A stretch of DNA of 64,000 nucleotides from UBA2588 sp964343075. GTDB lineage: Bacteria > Chloroflexota > Dehalococcoidia > Lucifugimonadales > UBA3495. The notes under the pieces were generated by a model that searched no databases, had not been told where the DNA came from, and saw nothing but the letters and a program-made list of their open reading frames with translations. Positions 26,957 to 35,257 of this stretch are shown here, piece after piece (the first letter of the stretch is position 1; every line of letters starts with the position of its first letter). Made by a program: the position numbers and the translations under genes. The stretch covers positions 11,278 to 75,277 of the forward strand of contig CAYFGT010000010.1 of assembly GCA_964343075.1 (NCBI GenBank). The letters run 5' to 3'.

Positions 26957-27700
26957 ATGCTAAGTATACTATTAAAAATAGAAAAAAACGCAAAGGCGGA
27001 TGTTTTGAAACCATCAATCACCATAGGATTACTAGGGGGGAACGAATTCACTGAGGGATGCCTAGCAGCAGACACGATAATCCTCGGCAAAACAAATAAG
27101 AAACAGCCAAACATCGTGATACTACCCACTGCCAACGTACACCACCCTGACATTGCCGCACACAACGGGATACAATATTTCTCACACTTAGGACATTCGG
27201 CATGTTCCATAATGGTAACAAATCGTCAGGAAGCAGATACTCCGGCCCTATTTGATAAGTTATCAGACTGCGATCTTCTATATTTACCTGGAGGCGAACC
27301 ACAACACCTATATCAATCCCTAAAAAATACGGCACTGATCGAGTCAATTTCAAATCGAGGCCATCAAGGTATGGTTATCGCAGGATCCAGTGCAGGCGCC
27401 ATGGTAATGGGAGAGTTACTAAAAAATCCATCGTTAGGTACTTGGGAATTTGGCTTGGGATTGATACCAAACTTAGGGGTGATACCACACCACGAACATG
27501 CGGATTACGTAGAGACTCACGAGCAACTGGTTGAAACAGTATTTAACGAACACTCTAATACAGTAGTTTACGGGATATCAATTGAGTCAGGATGTGTTAT
27601 AACAGGTGATCAAGTAACAGTCATAGGACATGACAATCTAATAGCTTACAGGAAGTCAGGTTATTCAGAATATACAGTCAATGAACAATTATCGTTGTAA
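26957..27700 (+). CDS. type 1 glutamine amidotransferase-like / peptidase E (cyanophycinase) family protein
   Basis: A roughly 230-247-residue protein of the S51 fold. The LGLLGG-like start (ITIGLLGGNEF), the GGEP turn (LPGGEPQHLY) and the nucleophile motif GSSAGAM (Ser within SxGA) match cyanophycinase/peptidase E relatives; IPHHEHADY supplies further catalytic-region residues. The ATG at 26957 lacks a ribosome site. A TTG at 27005 follows AAAGG at eight bases and is an equally good start. The activity is probably an Asp-Xaa dipeptidase or amidase. Confidence 0.78.
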   Translation: MLSILLKIEKNAKADVLKPSITIGLLGGNEFTEGCLAADTIILGKTNKKQPNIVILPTANVHHPDIAAHNGIQYFSHLGHSACSIMVTNRQEADTPALFDKLSDCDLLYLPGGEPQHLYQSLKNTALIESISNRGHQGMVIAGSSAGAMVMGELLKNPSLGTWEFGLGLIPNLGVIPHHEHADYVETHEQLVETVFNEHSNTVVYGISIESGCVITGDQVTVIGHDNLIAYRKSGYSEYTVNEQLSL

Positions 27701-27702
27701 CT

Positions 27703-28329
27703 TCATTTCTGTCTACTTGCAAGATTATCCCAAATCTCATTAAGCCCTATATCCTTCTCAGCTAGTAACACCAATAAATGGTATATCAAATCGGAAGTCT
27801 CATTTATTACGTTAACTCTATTTTCTCTAAGGCTTGCCAAACCAGTTTCTCCTGCTTCCTCGATGACTTTTTGGGCAATACGATCAATTCCTGAACCAAA
27901 TAGTTCTGTCGTATAACTACCTTCCGGCATCGATGCTTTCCTGTCTTGTATCGTTGCGTACAATTCATCTAGTATTCCCGAATCTTCCCTAATTTTAATG
28001 TACTCATCTGGCATCTGCTCAATTTTGTTAAAAAAACACGAAACTTCCCCCGTATGGCAAGTTGGTCCGTCAGGATTGACTTTCAACAATAAAGTGTCTG
28101 AATCACAATCTGTCCAAATTTCTACCACATTTAAATAGTTGCCTGACACTTCACCTTTATGCCATAAGTCTTCCCTGCTCCTGCTGTAAAACCACACTTG
28201 AGTACCTTCGATAGTTCTCTTGATAGTTCCCGGATTCATATAACCTAACATGAGAATTTCACCTGTATTACTATCTTGAGCTATAGCAGGAATCAGTCCT
28301 TTCCCATCGAGTTTTAAATTAACGCTCAT
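27703..28329 (-). CDS. hisIE: phosphoribosyl-AMP cyclohydrolase / phosphoribosyl-ATP diphosphatase
   Basis: A 208-residue bifunctional histidine-biosynthesis enzyme. The N-terminal HisI domain (about 1-105) has WTDCDSDTLLLKV and GPTCHTGEVSCF, which bind Mg and Zn. The C-terminal HisE domain (about 115-208) has the helical segment EEAGETGLASLRENR and ETSDLIYHLLVLL. It catalyses the second and third steps of the pathway. It lies 22 bases downstream of the HAD gene in the hisS-hisF-HAD-hisIE string. Confidence 0.94.
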   Translation of the reverse strand: MSVNLKLDGKGLIPAIAQDSNTGEILMLGYMNPGTIKRTIEGTQVWFYSRSREDLWHKGEVSGNYLNVVEIWTDCDSDTLLLKVNPDGPTCHTGEVSCFFNKIEQMPDEYIKIREDSGILDELYATIQDRKASMPEGSYTTELFGSGIDRIAQKVIEEAGETGLASLRENRVNVINETSDLIYHLLVLLAEKDIGLNEIWDNLASRQK

Positions 28330-28351
28330 ATCATTATCCTTTCCGTACCTA

Positions 28352-29059
28352 TTACCCTAAAATGTCCAGCAATCCTGTGAGATCAGCGATCTCCGCATAT
28401 GGTCTCTGTAATTTATTATCAGGACGTTCATTTTTTCTATTCACCCAAACCGCTTTCATCCCAACAGACATCGGACCTTCAACGTCTTCATATTGACGAT
28501 CGCCCACGTACAACACCTCGCTAGCTTTCATTCCTAGGCGTATCAATGATTCTTCAAATATCCTAGGCATAGGCTTATAAGATGTCACGTCTTCGGAAGA
28601 GACAACCACAGCCAAATTTACGGGTATCCTGTCTATAACTGGAAGAAGAAAACTATTATCCGCATTCGAAGCTACTCCAATCTCATAACGTTCAGACAAT
28701 CTTCTAAGAACTTCTTCTGTCTCCTGGAAAAGGGGCCTTTGACCCAAGTCATCAATACAATCTTGGGCCATTACTCTCGGATCTGCGATGAACCCTATTT
28801 TACTCAAAGCATATTCAAAACTATTGGTCCATCCATCTAAGTATGATATAAATCCGGCATCAGGTAATAATCGAGATCGTGAAAACTCTTTATCTCCTTC
28901 TCTCCATATATCCCAAAAGGTTTCAGGGTCAACTGGGAGTTTATATTCAACTTTTAATTTGTCGAATTCTTCTTTCCAAAATTCAGTAGAGTTATTAGCT
29001 AACGTGTTAAACATGTCAAAAAGTACAACTTTTATAGTATCCATTTGCCCATTGCTCAT
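28352..29059 (-). CDS. HAD-family phosphatase, candidate histidinol-phosphatase
   Basis: A 235-residue HAD-IA hydrolase. Motif I is FDMFNTLANN (DxFxT), motif II/III lie in VASNADN and SYKPMPRIFEES, and motif IV in YVGDRQYEDVEGP, so the four HAD motifs are present. The ATG overlaps the hisF stop by four bases (29056-29059). Placement between hisF and hisIE suggests it may supply the histidinol-phosphate phosphatase step, which is performed by unrelated HAD, PHP or IMPase proteins in different bacteria. This role is an inference from context; general phosphatase activity is equally possible. Confidence 0.82.
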   Translation of the reverse strand: MSNGQMDTIKVVLFDMFNTLANNSTEFWKEEFDKLKVEYKLPVDPETFWDIWREGDKEFSRSRLLPDAGFISYLDGWTNSFEYALSKIGFIADPRVMAQDCIDDLGQRPLFQETEEVLRRLSERYEIGVASNADNSFLLPVIDRIPVNLAVVVSSEDVTSYKPMPRIFEESLIRLGMKASEVLYVGDRQYEDVEGPMSVGMKAVWVNRKNERPDNKLQRPYAEIADLTGLLDILG

Positions 29060-29817
29060 ATTCTTACAGATATCCCTTTCCCTGATAGATATTTTTTTAC
29101 ATCGTTTACTGAGTATTTCCCAAAATGAAATATGCTAGCAGCTAACACAGCGTCTGCCTTACCATGCTCAAAAGCATTATATATATGGTCCATCTCTCCG
29201 GCCCCCCCGCTTGCTATCACGGGCACTGTAACGCATTCGGAAACTGACCTCAATAAATCTGTATCATAACCAGTTTGTTGTCCATCAGTGTCCATGCTAG
29301 TAAGCAAAATTTCTCCAGCTCCTAAATCAACTAATTCTTGAGCCCAAGCGACTACATCCAAACCGGTGGAAGTTCTTCCACCGTTAACAAAAACTTCCCA
29401 AGAATTTGCTGTAGGATTTCGTTTTGCATCTATAGCCGCTACAATGCACTGTGACCCAAATTCTGCAGCTGAATATTTAACCAAGTTAGGGTCTTTAACC
29501 GCCGCAGTATTCAAAGATACTTTATCTGCACCTGCTCTTAACATATTCCGGATATTTGATATAGAACGAATCCCGCCGCCAACCGTAAGAGGAATAAATA
29601 CTTCTGCAGATACATTTTCAACAACATTAACCATTGTATCTCTATCGTCAGAGGAAGCTGTTATATCTAAAAATACCAATTCATCACAGCCCTGTTCATT
29701 ATAATATGCAGCGAGCTCAGCCGGATCTCCTGCGTCTCTCAAATTAACAAAACTCGTACCCTTAACTACACGACCTTTATCAACATCCAAACATGGAATG
29801 ATACGCTTAGTAAACAT
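29056..29817 (-). CDS. hisF: imidazole glycerol phosphate synthase subunit HisF
   Basis: A 253-residue TIM-barrel enzyme beginning CLDVDKGRVVKGT with the catalytic Asp11 region, and with AIDAKR (Asp130 region) and GADKVSLNTAA. HisF uses ammonia from HisH to make imidazole-glycerol phosphate and AICAR in histidine biosynthesis. HisH is not next to it, so hisH and the other his genes must be elsewhere. It is the second gene after hisS (41-base gap) and overlaps the HAD start by four bases. Confidence 0.95.
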   Translation of the reverse strand: MFTKRIIPCLDVDKGRVVKGTSFVNLRDAGDPAELAAYYNEQGCDELVFLDITASSDDRDTMVNVVENVSAEVFIPLTVGGGIRSISNIRNMLRAGADKVSLNTAAVKDPNLVKYSAAEFGSQCIVAAIDAKRNPTANSWEVFVNGGRTSTGLDVVAWAQELVDLGAGEILLTSMDTDGQQTGYDTDLLRSVSECVTVPVIASGGAGEMDHIYNAFEHGKADAVLAASIFHFGKYSVNDVKKYLSGKGISVRI

Positions 29818-29858
29818 TTTATTGCCTAACCATTAAGTACATTTCGACTGGACCTTAT

Positions 29859-31103
29859 TCACAGGTTTGCTAAGAACTCTTCAATAGAACAAATGTTCTG
29901 TTCTGACGTGGTCATATCTTTTATTACAACTTCTCTTCTTTCCATTTCGGACTCGCCAATGATGATCACAAATGGAATCTCTAATGAATTAGCCTGTCTC
30001 ATTTGGCCTCTAAGCCCTCTAGTCCCATTTGCCACCATGGCCCCAGTCCCTCGCTCTCTAATCTGGTTTGCAATCTTTATTGCTAGGGGCCTAGCATTAT
30101 CTCCTATGTTAACAACCAGATATTTAGGTGATTCAATGTCTGGCACGTCTATAGATTCTTTGATCAAATTTAGAGTCAGTCGCTCTATACCGGTTGCGAA
30201 TCCCATGGCAGGAACAACACGTCCTCCTATCTGTTCGATCAAAGCATCATATCGGCCTCCCCCTAAAATAGTAGATTGCCCACCAACATCTCGCGGCTGA
30301 ATTTCAAATACGGTTTTGGTGTAATAATCCAATCCTCTTACTAATTTATGATCAATGGTATACGGAATATCAAGCTCTGATAAATAATTCTTCACCAATT
30401 CCCAATGAGATTCACATTCATCACATAGATAATCAATTGATTTAGGAGCATCAGTGGTTAATTTTGAACATTCCAGATTTTTACAGTCAAGCAAACGCAA
30501 TGGATTACGTTCAATTCTATTAAGGCAATCTTTACACAAATCGTTCCTATGGGTTTCATAATAGTTTTTCAGAGATTCCACATACGCCGGCCTACAGTTT
30601 GAGTCACCTATAGAATTGATAAAGACATTTATTTGTTTAAGCCCTATCCCTATTATCAGATCATATGCAAATTTTATAATCTCGACATCAATAGAAGGGT
30701 CCGGGTCTCCAATGGCCTCTATCCCAAATTGGTGGTGTTCTCTATATCGACCTGCCTGTGGCCGCTCATATCTGAACACAGAACAGAAATAATGCATTCT
30801 TACCGGTTGGGCTAAATTATGCATTCCGTGTTCTAAGTAAGCTCTGCAAATGGAAGCTGTACCTTCAGGACGCAACGTCATACTATCTCCGCCACGATCA
30901 TCGAAGGAATACATTTCTTTATCTACAATGTCAGTCCCTTCTCCTACAGACCTAACAAATAATGAAGAGTCCTCAAACGTAGGAGTATCAACTCTGGCAT
31001 ATCCATACAAGGAGGCTAATTTATTCGCAGTCTTTTCAATGTGCCTCGAGTATTTTTGTTTGTCTGGTAGTAAATCGGCGGTTCCTCTTGGTGCTTTAAA
31101 CAA
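29859..31103 (-). CDS. hisS: histidyl-tRNA synthetase
   Basis: A 414-residue class II aminoacyl-tRNA synthetase. Motif 2 lies in FRYERPQAGRYREHHQFG and the histidine-specific loop in LVRGLDYYTKTVFEI; motif 3 is GFATGIERLTL. The C-terminal anticodon-binding domain follows (about 325-414). It charges tRNA-His and opens the gene string with hisF, HAD and hisIE, coupling histidine synthesis and use. No T-box or attenuator is evident in the short upstream region. Confidence 0.95.
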   Translation of the reverse strand: MFKAPRGTADLLPDKQKYSRHIEKTANKLASLYGYARVDTPTFEDSSLFVRSVGEGTDIVDKEMYSFDDRGGDSMTLRPEGTASICRAYLEHGMHNLAQPVRMHYFCSVFRYERPQAGRYREHHQFGIEAIGDPDPSIDVEIIKFAYDLIIGIGLKQINVFINSIGDSNCRPAYVESLKNYYETHRNDLCKDCLNRIERNPLRLLDCKNLECSKLTTDAPKSIDYLCDECESHWELVKNYLSELDIPYTIDHKLVRGLDYYTKTVFEIQPRDVGGQSTILGGGRYDALIEQIGGRVVPAMGFATGIERLTLNLIKESIDVPDIESPKYLVVNIGDNARPLAIKIANQIRERGTGAMVANGTRGLRGQMRQANSLEIPFVIIIGESEMERREVVIKDMTTSEQNICSIEEFLANL

Positions 31104-31156
31104 ATAAATTTACCTCGTACCAGTATTTGTACTAATTATACACAGATAATTCAGCA

Positions 31157-32389
31157 TTAAATGACGCCTTCTGATTCCATTTGAGATAATTCAGCATCAC
31201 TCAACCCACCTAACCTAGTAAGTATGTCTACATTATCTTCCCCAAGGGTGGGAGGAGTTTTATGATCTATAGCCTCTGTAGACGTTAGCCGAAAGGGGGT
31301 ATCAACGGTTCTAAACGTTCCTCCAAGTGTATCTCCTGTTTCGACGAACATTTTCCTAGCTTGTAGATGGGGGCATTCATCTAAATCCTTAACATCCTGG
31401 ACCATTCCCATCGAAAAACCAAAATCAATCAATGTTTGTGATACGTATCTTTTCTTCTGTTGTTTGGACCAATTTTCTATAGCAGGGATCACGTTATCAA
31501 AATAAAATTGACCACTTCCCCCTTCGCCTAAATATCTTGGGTCATCGATCAAATCTTTTCGTCCAATCAAATTCCACAACTGACGCCATTTATCTCTTCC
31601 TCGAGCTCCCGCTAGCACAACATATCCGTCTTGTGTTTGTAGAGTAAGTTGCGCAGATATCATATTTTCTCTTGCTCGAGTAGTTACTGTACCTGTTGCT
31701 TGATAATAGGGCATGCTACTAGTTGTGTGTGCCACCATACAATCATACATAGCCGTATCTACATGCTGCCCAGTTCCTGTTTGCCGTTTAGTTTCTAAAG
31801 CCATCATAATTCCTAAAGCTGCCCACAAACCTGGTATTGAATCACCCATATTATCTCCAACCATATGGGGAGGCCCATCTGGAGCTCCTGTTGATTCCAT
31901 CCATCCACCCATACCTTGAACACAAGGATTATTTGCCGGCCAGTCTGAATATGGTCCATCATAGTCCGCATGCGCACCATAACCTGTAATACTGGCGTAC
32001 ACCAACCCAATATTAATTGCTTTAAGTGCTTCATATGGGTACCCTAACCTTTCCATGGCACCAGGCCCCCAATTATCAATCAAAACATCCGATTCTCGGA
32101 TCATATTCTCAAATGCTTTTTTTGCTCTAGCGTCACGCAAATCTAACGATACACTCTTCTTGTTTCTGTTAACTCCAAGGAATCTAGCACTTATAGATTC
32201 ACCATTTGTATTTTCCATGATTGGTTGATTCGCTCTAGCTTGCTCACCCGACCCAGGTCGTTCTATTTTTATTACCTCAGCTCCCATATCGCCAAGTATC
32301 ATAGAACAAAAAGGACCAGCAACAATATGGGTCAAATCTAATACTCGTATATTCCTAAGCGGCAATGGCAATTTATCTTGTTCAGACAT
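31157..32389 (-). CDS. CaiB/BaiF family type III CoA-transferase
   Basis: A 410-residue family III CoA-transferase. The N-terminus (VLDLTHIVAGPFCSMILGDMG) is the family signature, followed by EVIKIERPGSGEQAR and the DNWGPGAMERLG block. The catalytic-aspartate region is near MGDSIPGLWAALG. It moves CoA between acids, probably for degradation of a carboxylic acid. SAR202-type genomes are rich in this family. Its promoter shares the region with tRNA-Asp, on opposite strands. Confidence 0.9.
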   Translation of the reverse strand: MSEQDKLPLPLRNIRVLDLTHIVAGPFCSMILGDMGAEVIKIERPGSGEQARANQPIMENTNGESISARFLGVNRNKKSVSLDLRDARAKKAFENMIRESDVLIDNWGPGAMERLGYPYEALKAINIGLVYASITGYGAHADYDGPYSDWPANNPCVQGMGGWMESTGAPDGPPHMVGDNMGDSIPGLWAALGIMMALETKRQTGTGQHVDTAMYDCMVAHTTSSMPYYQATGTVTTRARENMISAQLTLQTQDGYVVLAGARGRDKWRQLWNLIGRKDLIDDPRYLGEGGSGQFYFDNVIPAIENWSKQQKKRYVSQTLIDFGFSMGMVQDVKDLDECPHLQARKMFVETGDTLGGTFRTVDTPFRLTSTEAIDHKTPPTLGEDNVDILTRLGGLSDAELSQMESEGVI

Positions 32390-32439
32390 GTATATGTCCT
32401 CCTATGATTTTAAATACAGGTCATTTTTCGCATTTTTCC

Positions 32440-32468
32440 TTGACAGTTTGTAGGAAATCGCAATAAAC
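32440..32468 (+). promoter_or_regulatory. probable sigma-70 promoter of tRNA-Asp
   Basis: A perfect TTGACA (32440-32445) is followed after 16-17 bases by AATAAA/ATAAAC as a -10 box, placing a start about 17 bases before the mature tRNA. The 311-base gap between the CoA-transferase and arylsulfotransferase genes holds this promoter, the tRNA and, after it, nothing else that I can recognise before the AGGAGG site at 32692. Confidence 0.5.
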
Positions 32469-32491
32469 TGACTGCTACTGATTTACTTTAA

Positions 32492-32568
32492 GGCCCCGTG
32501 GTGTAGCGGTTTAACATACTGCCCTGTCACGGCAGAGATCGTGGGTTCGAATCCCATCGGGGTCGCCA
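32492..32568 (+). tRNA. tRNA-Asp (GTC anticodon), CCA encoded
   Basis: A 77-base cloverleaf: acceptor stem GGCCCCG pairs with CGGGGTC (one G-U), a five-base anticodon stem CTGCC/GGCAG surrounds loop CTGTCAC with anticodon GTC (32526-32528), and the T arm is GTGGG-TTCGAAT-CCCAT. The terminal CCA is encoded at 32566-32568. Confidence 0.95.
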
Positions 32569-32700
32569 CCAAGTGAAAGACACTTCGCGAGCCCTATATT
32601 CCGCATTAAACTAACATTAAAGTACTCCAGCCCTACCATTTTAAATTTATCTTCACTGTATTACAATTTCTCCCATTCAGAACACCCAATAGGAGGGCGT

Positions 32701-33819
32701 ATGGGCTGGTCACGACATCACAAAACAGGGTTAATCTATCATTCCCCACAGAGAGCATTAGACGGCTACACTCTTGTATCTACAAGAGGAGGGACTTGGA
32801 CAAATCTAATAGATATGAAAGGCAATATATGCCATCGTTGGGAGGATCTTGATGGAATTATGTACTCTAGATTATTACCGAATGGCAATTTATTACTACG
32901 GAGTGGTGTCGCCGAAGAAGCGGAGGGTATGGGAGGTTCATCAAAATCCCTTAAAGAACTTGACTGGGAAAGCAATGTAGTCTGGGAATATAAAAATCCT
33001 ATGCTTCATCATGATTTTCGTAGATTGCCCAATGGAAACACGGTGGCACTTGCGTGGGAAGTACTCCCGGAAGATATAGCAGTACAGGTATCAGGAGGCT
33101 TTGTTGACGAAAATAGCGCGACCCATATGTATGGAGACAAGATAATTGAAATTGATTCTTCAGGAAAGCTAATAAGAGAAATAAATTTATGGGAGAATCT
33201 TAATTTTGAAGAAGACAAAATATGCTTCTTAGAAAATCGAAAAGAATGGACACATGCAAACTCACTCGATTTCACTAATGACGGAGATTTTCTAGTTAGT
33301 TTCAGACAAATTAGTACTATTGGTATAGTTGATAATGTTACCGGGGCATACAAATGGAAGTGGGGACCTGGACATGTATCTCATCAACATAACCCAAACA
33401 TGCTTAGTAACGGTAACATATTATTATTTGATAATGGAGCCCATAGAAGAGGAATGAATTACTCAAGGTTGCTTGAGGTAAATCCAACAAATGATGAGAT
33501 CGAATGGGAATATTTAGGTGACCCAGCTATGTCTTTTTATAGCTACAATATAAGTAACGCGGAACGTCTGCCAAACGGCAATACACTTGTATGTGAAGGA
33601 GCACCTGGAAGACTATTCGAAATAACCGATACCGGAGATATTGTCTGGGAATATATAAGTCCTCATTTTGTATATACCCCTAACAGCGCTGGAGGCAGTG
33701 TATTTGGATATTCAAATGCCGTATTCAGAGCCCATCGATATGAACCAACCTTTTCAGGTTTTAAAGGTCATGATCTTAACCCCGCAAATTATTCGAACTT
33801 AAATAGAATATTCTGTTAG
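32701..33819 (+). CDS. arylsulfotransferase (ASST)-family beta-propeller protein
   Basis: A 372-residue protein with repeating LPNGNxLL blades (RLLPNGNLLLRSG, RLPNGNTVALAWE, MLSNGNILLFDN, RLPNGNTLVCEG) and HANSLDFTNDGDFLVSFR, the pattern of the arylsulfotransferase/ASST propeller. No signal peptide is visible, so a cytoplasmic location is likely, unlike periplasmic AssT. Catalysis with aryl sulfate donors is not certain in this branch. An AGGAGG site precedes the start. It converges with the DUF3179 gene with a one-base gap. Confidence 0.8.
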   Translation: MGWSRHHKTGLIYHSPQRALDGYTLVSTRGGTWTNLIDMKGNICHRWEDLDGIMYSRLLPNGNLLLRSGVAEEAEGMGGSSKSLKELDWESNVVWEYKNPMLHHDFRRLPNGNTVALAWEVLPEDIAVQVSGGFVDENSATHMYGDKIIEIDSSGKLIREINLWENLNFEEDKICFLENRKEWTHANSLDFTNDGDFLVSFRQISTIGIVDNVTGAYKWKWGPGHVSHQHNPNMLSNGNILLFDNGAHRRGMNYSRLLEVNPTNDEIEWEYLGDPAMSFYSYNISNAERLPNGNTLVCEGAPGRLFEITDTGDIVWEYISPHFVYTPNSAGGSVFGYSNAVFRAHRYEPTFSGFKGHDLNPANYSNLNRIFC

Positions 33820-33820
33820 T

Positions 33821-35146
33821 TCAATATAAAAATGTGGACGGGTAATGATCCGTCCAAGCGAACCAATACGACAAATGACTCGGTAGAGGTTGCAAATAGG
33901 CACCTTCTAAAGTTCCATTGATGCACTGACCGTTTAACGTATTCCAAGTGGAACCGGTCTGGTCATCTACCGCAACTTCGATATCTTCAATGAATCCTTT
34001 AGATTTGAACGTCAATTCTTCACCCATGATAAAACGATCGAACAATTTACTAGAAGAAGTACCCGAATGGTAAAACACTGTCACAGGAACATCGCCTATT
34101 TGATCATTAATAATTTTCTCTCTAGCGATTTTGGAAAGTTGGTAAGCTTTTGAATTCTGATCATCTGCGTACCCAATCACCAATTCCTTATCGCTTAAGC
34201 GATCGTCTTCGACGAATTCACCTTGCATACCAGCACTTGAATTAGTGTAATACGACGCATTAAAAGTCTGCATCATTTTTTGCATCATACTCACTTCTTT
34301 TGTTTGAAGAGCTAACGTGTCTGGATATTCTTCTTTCCATTTTGCCCAAGTAGTCATCATACTTGGGATTAATTCTAATTTAGTACCAGTATAAGGACCT
34401 TGTACAGCTTCACCAACGAATTGGCTCCACAAGCTATTTGAATCAGAGTCATAGACCACCAAAGCATTCCTCAAGACTCTACCTGAATGACCAAAGACGA
34501 GCTCTTTGCCTCGAATATCGCGGGAATAGACCATTCCCGTGTAACATAGTGGTCAATAAGTTACCAACAAAGCTTCGTCTTCAAAACGATCATTGATAAC
34601 CTCATACACTTCCAAATATTTTCTAGGGTAAGCCTTCTGAACCCCGTTATAATCAATTCCTATAACTAAATCGTCATCTCCGAAATATGACCCCGCTTTT
34701 TCAGCTGATACAAAACTTGGATTAAGTAACGCTTCCTGAGATGCTCCTTTAAACCAGTCAGAATCTGCGATATTGCCATTCGAGAAGACATGGTTGATCT
34801 TATCAATCAATCTAGTCACATATTTCTGCACTGTCGGCTGAGGAGTAGGTGTTGCTGTCGGCTGAGGTTTGGGAGTCTCAGTAGGTTGGGGCTCTTTAGT
34901 CACTGTAATCACTGATTCAGGTGTTTTGTTTTCTTTTGAAATTCGAGGTTCATTGGTAGCTACTTCAACCACTGGCGGCGTATCTGTTACCTCGGGACTG
35001 ATAGATTGCACCGATTGAGAATCCGTGTAAGTATTTTCCGTACCAGAACCGCTCGATTGATCACCACAACCAAAACATAATAAAGCAATACATAATGTAA
35101 TAATTGTATTTTTACTTCTCGCATAACCCTTTGTAGATAAAACCAT
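33821..35146 (-). CDS. DUF3179 lipoprotein, probable selenoprotein (UGA at codon 198)
   Basis: One frame of 441 residues interrupted only by a TGA at 34555-34553. The first part has a lipoprotein signal (LLCFGC), a Pro/Thr-rich linker and the start of a DUF3179 domain (DDDLVIGIDYNGVQKAYPRKYL, VINDRFEDEALLVTY). The second part continues directly as PLCYTGMVYSRDIRGKELVFGHSGRVLRN and LWSQFVGEAVQGPYTGTKLELIP, the rest of DUF3179, and ends with a second domain-like repeat. In DUF3179 the interrupted position is Cys of TYCPLC, so UGA replaces Cys in CxxC to give UxxC. A SECIS-like hairpin follows. It ends with a TGA that has no such hairpin. Alternative: a recent nonsense mutation, made unlikely by the hairpin. 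Confidence 0.85.
34521..34555 (-). promoter_or_regulatory. bacterial SECIS element after in-frame UGA
   Basis: Read on the minus strand, TGA (34555-34553) is followed by 20 bases and then a hairpin: CGGGAAT, loop GGTCT, ATTCCCG, a perfect 7-bp stem (34539-34521). The loop sequence GGUCU and the distance match the E. coli fdhF SECIS, where SelB reads GGUCU. The hairpin lies wholly within coding sequence whose codons are retained in the protein, so selection on both would be required. Confidence 0.82.
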
Positions 35147-35257
35147 ATAACCCCTAGCGCTTGTATACGTTCAGATTAAGTGTATAGTGTGCCGTATAAC
35201 CTCAGTTAATATAAAATATTTTACTGATTAAATAAATAGATACACGGAAATAAAACA

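Noticed and set aside
26953..27353. Minus-strand open frames opposite the peptidase-E-like gene
   Set aside because: The plus-strand frame carries all family motifs (GGEP, GSSAGAM); the antisense frames are shadows.
33821..35146. Two separate DUF3179 genes or a pseudogene broken by a stop
   Set aside because: Only one TGA separates the halves, the frame is preserved, the TGA replaces a conserved Cys, and a SECIS-type hairpin with GGTCT loop follows at the right distance; the rest of the frame is intact.
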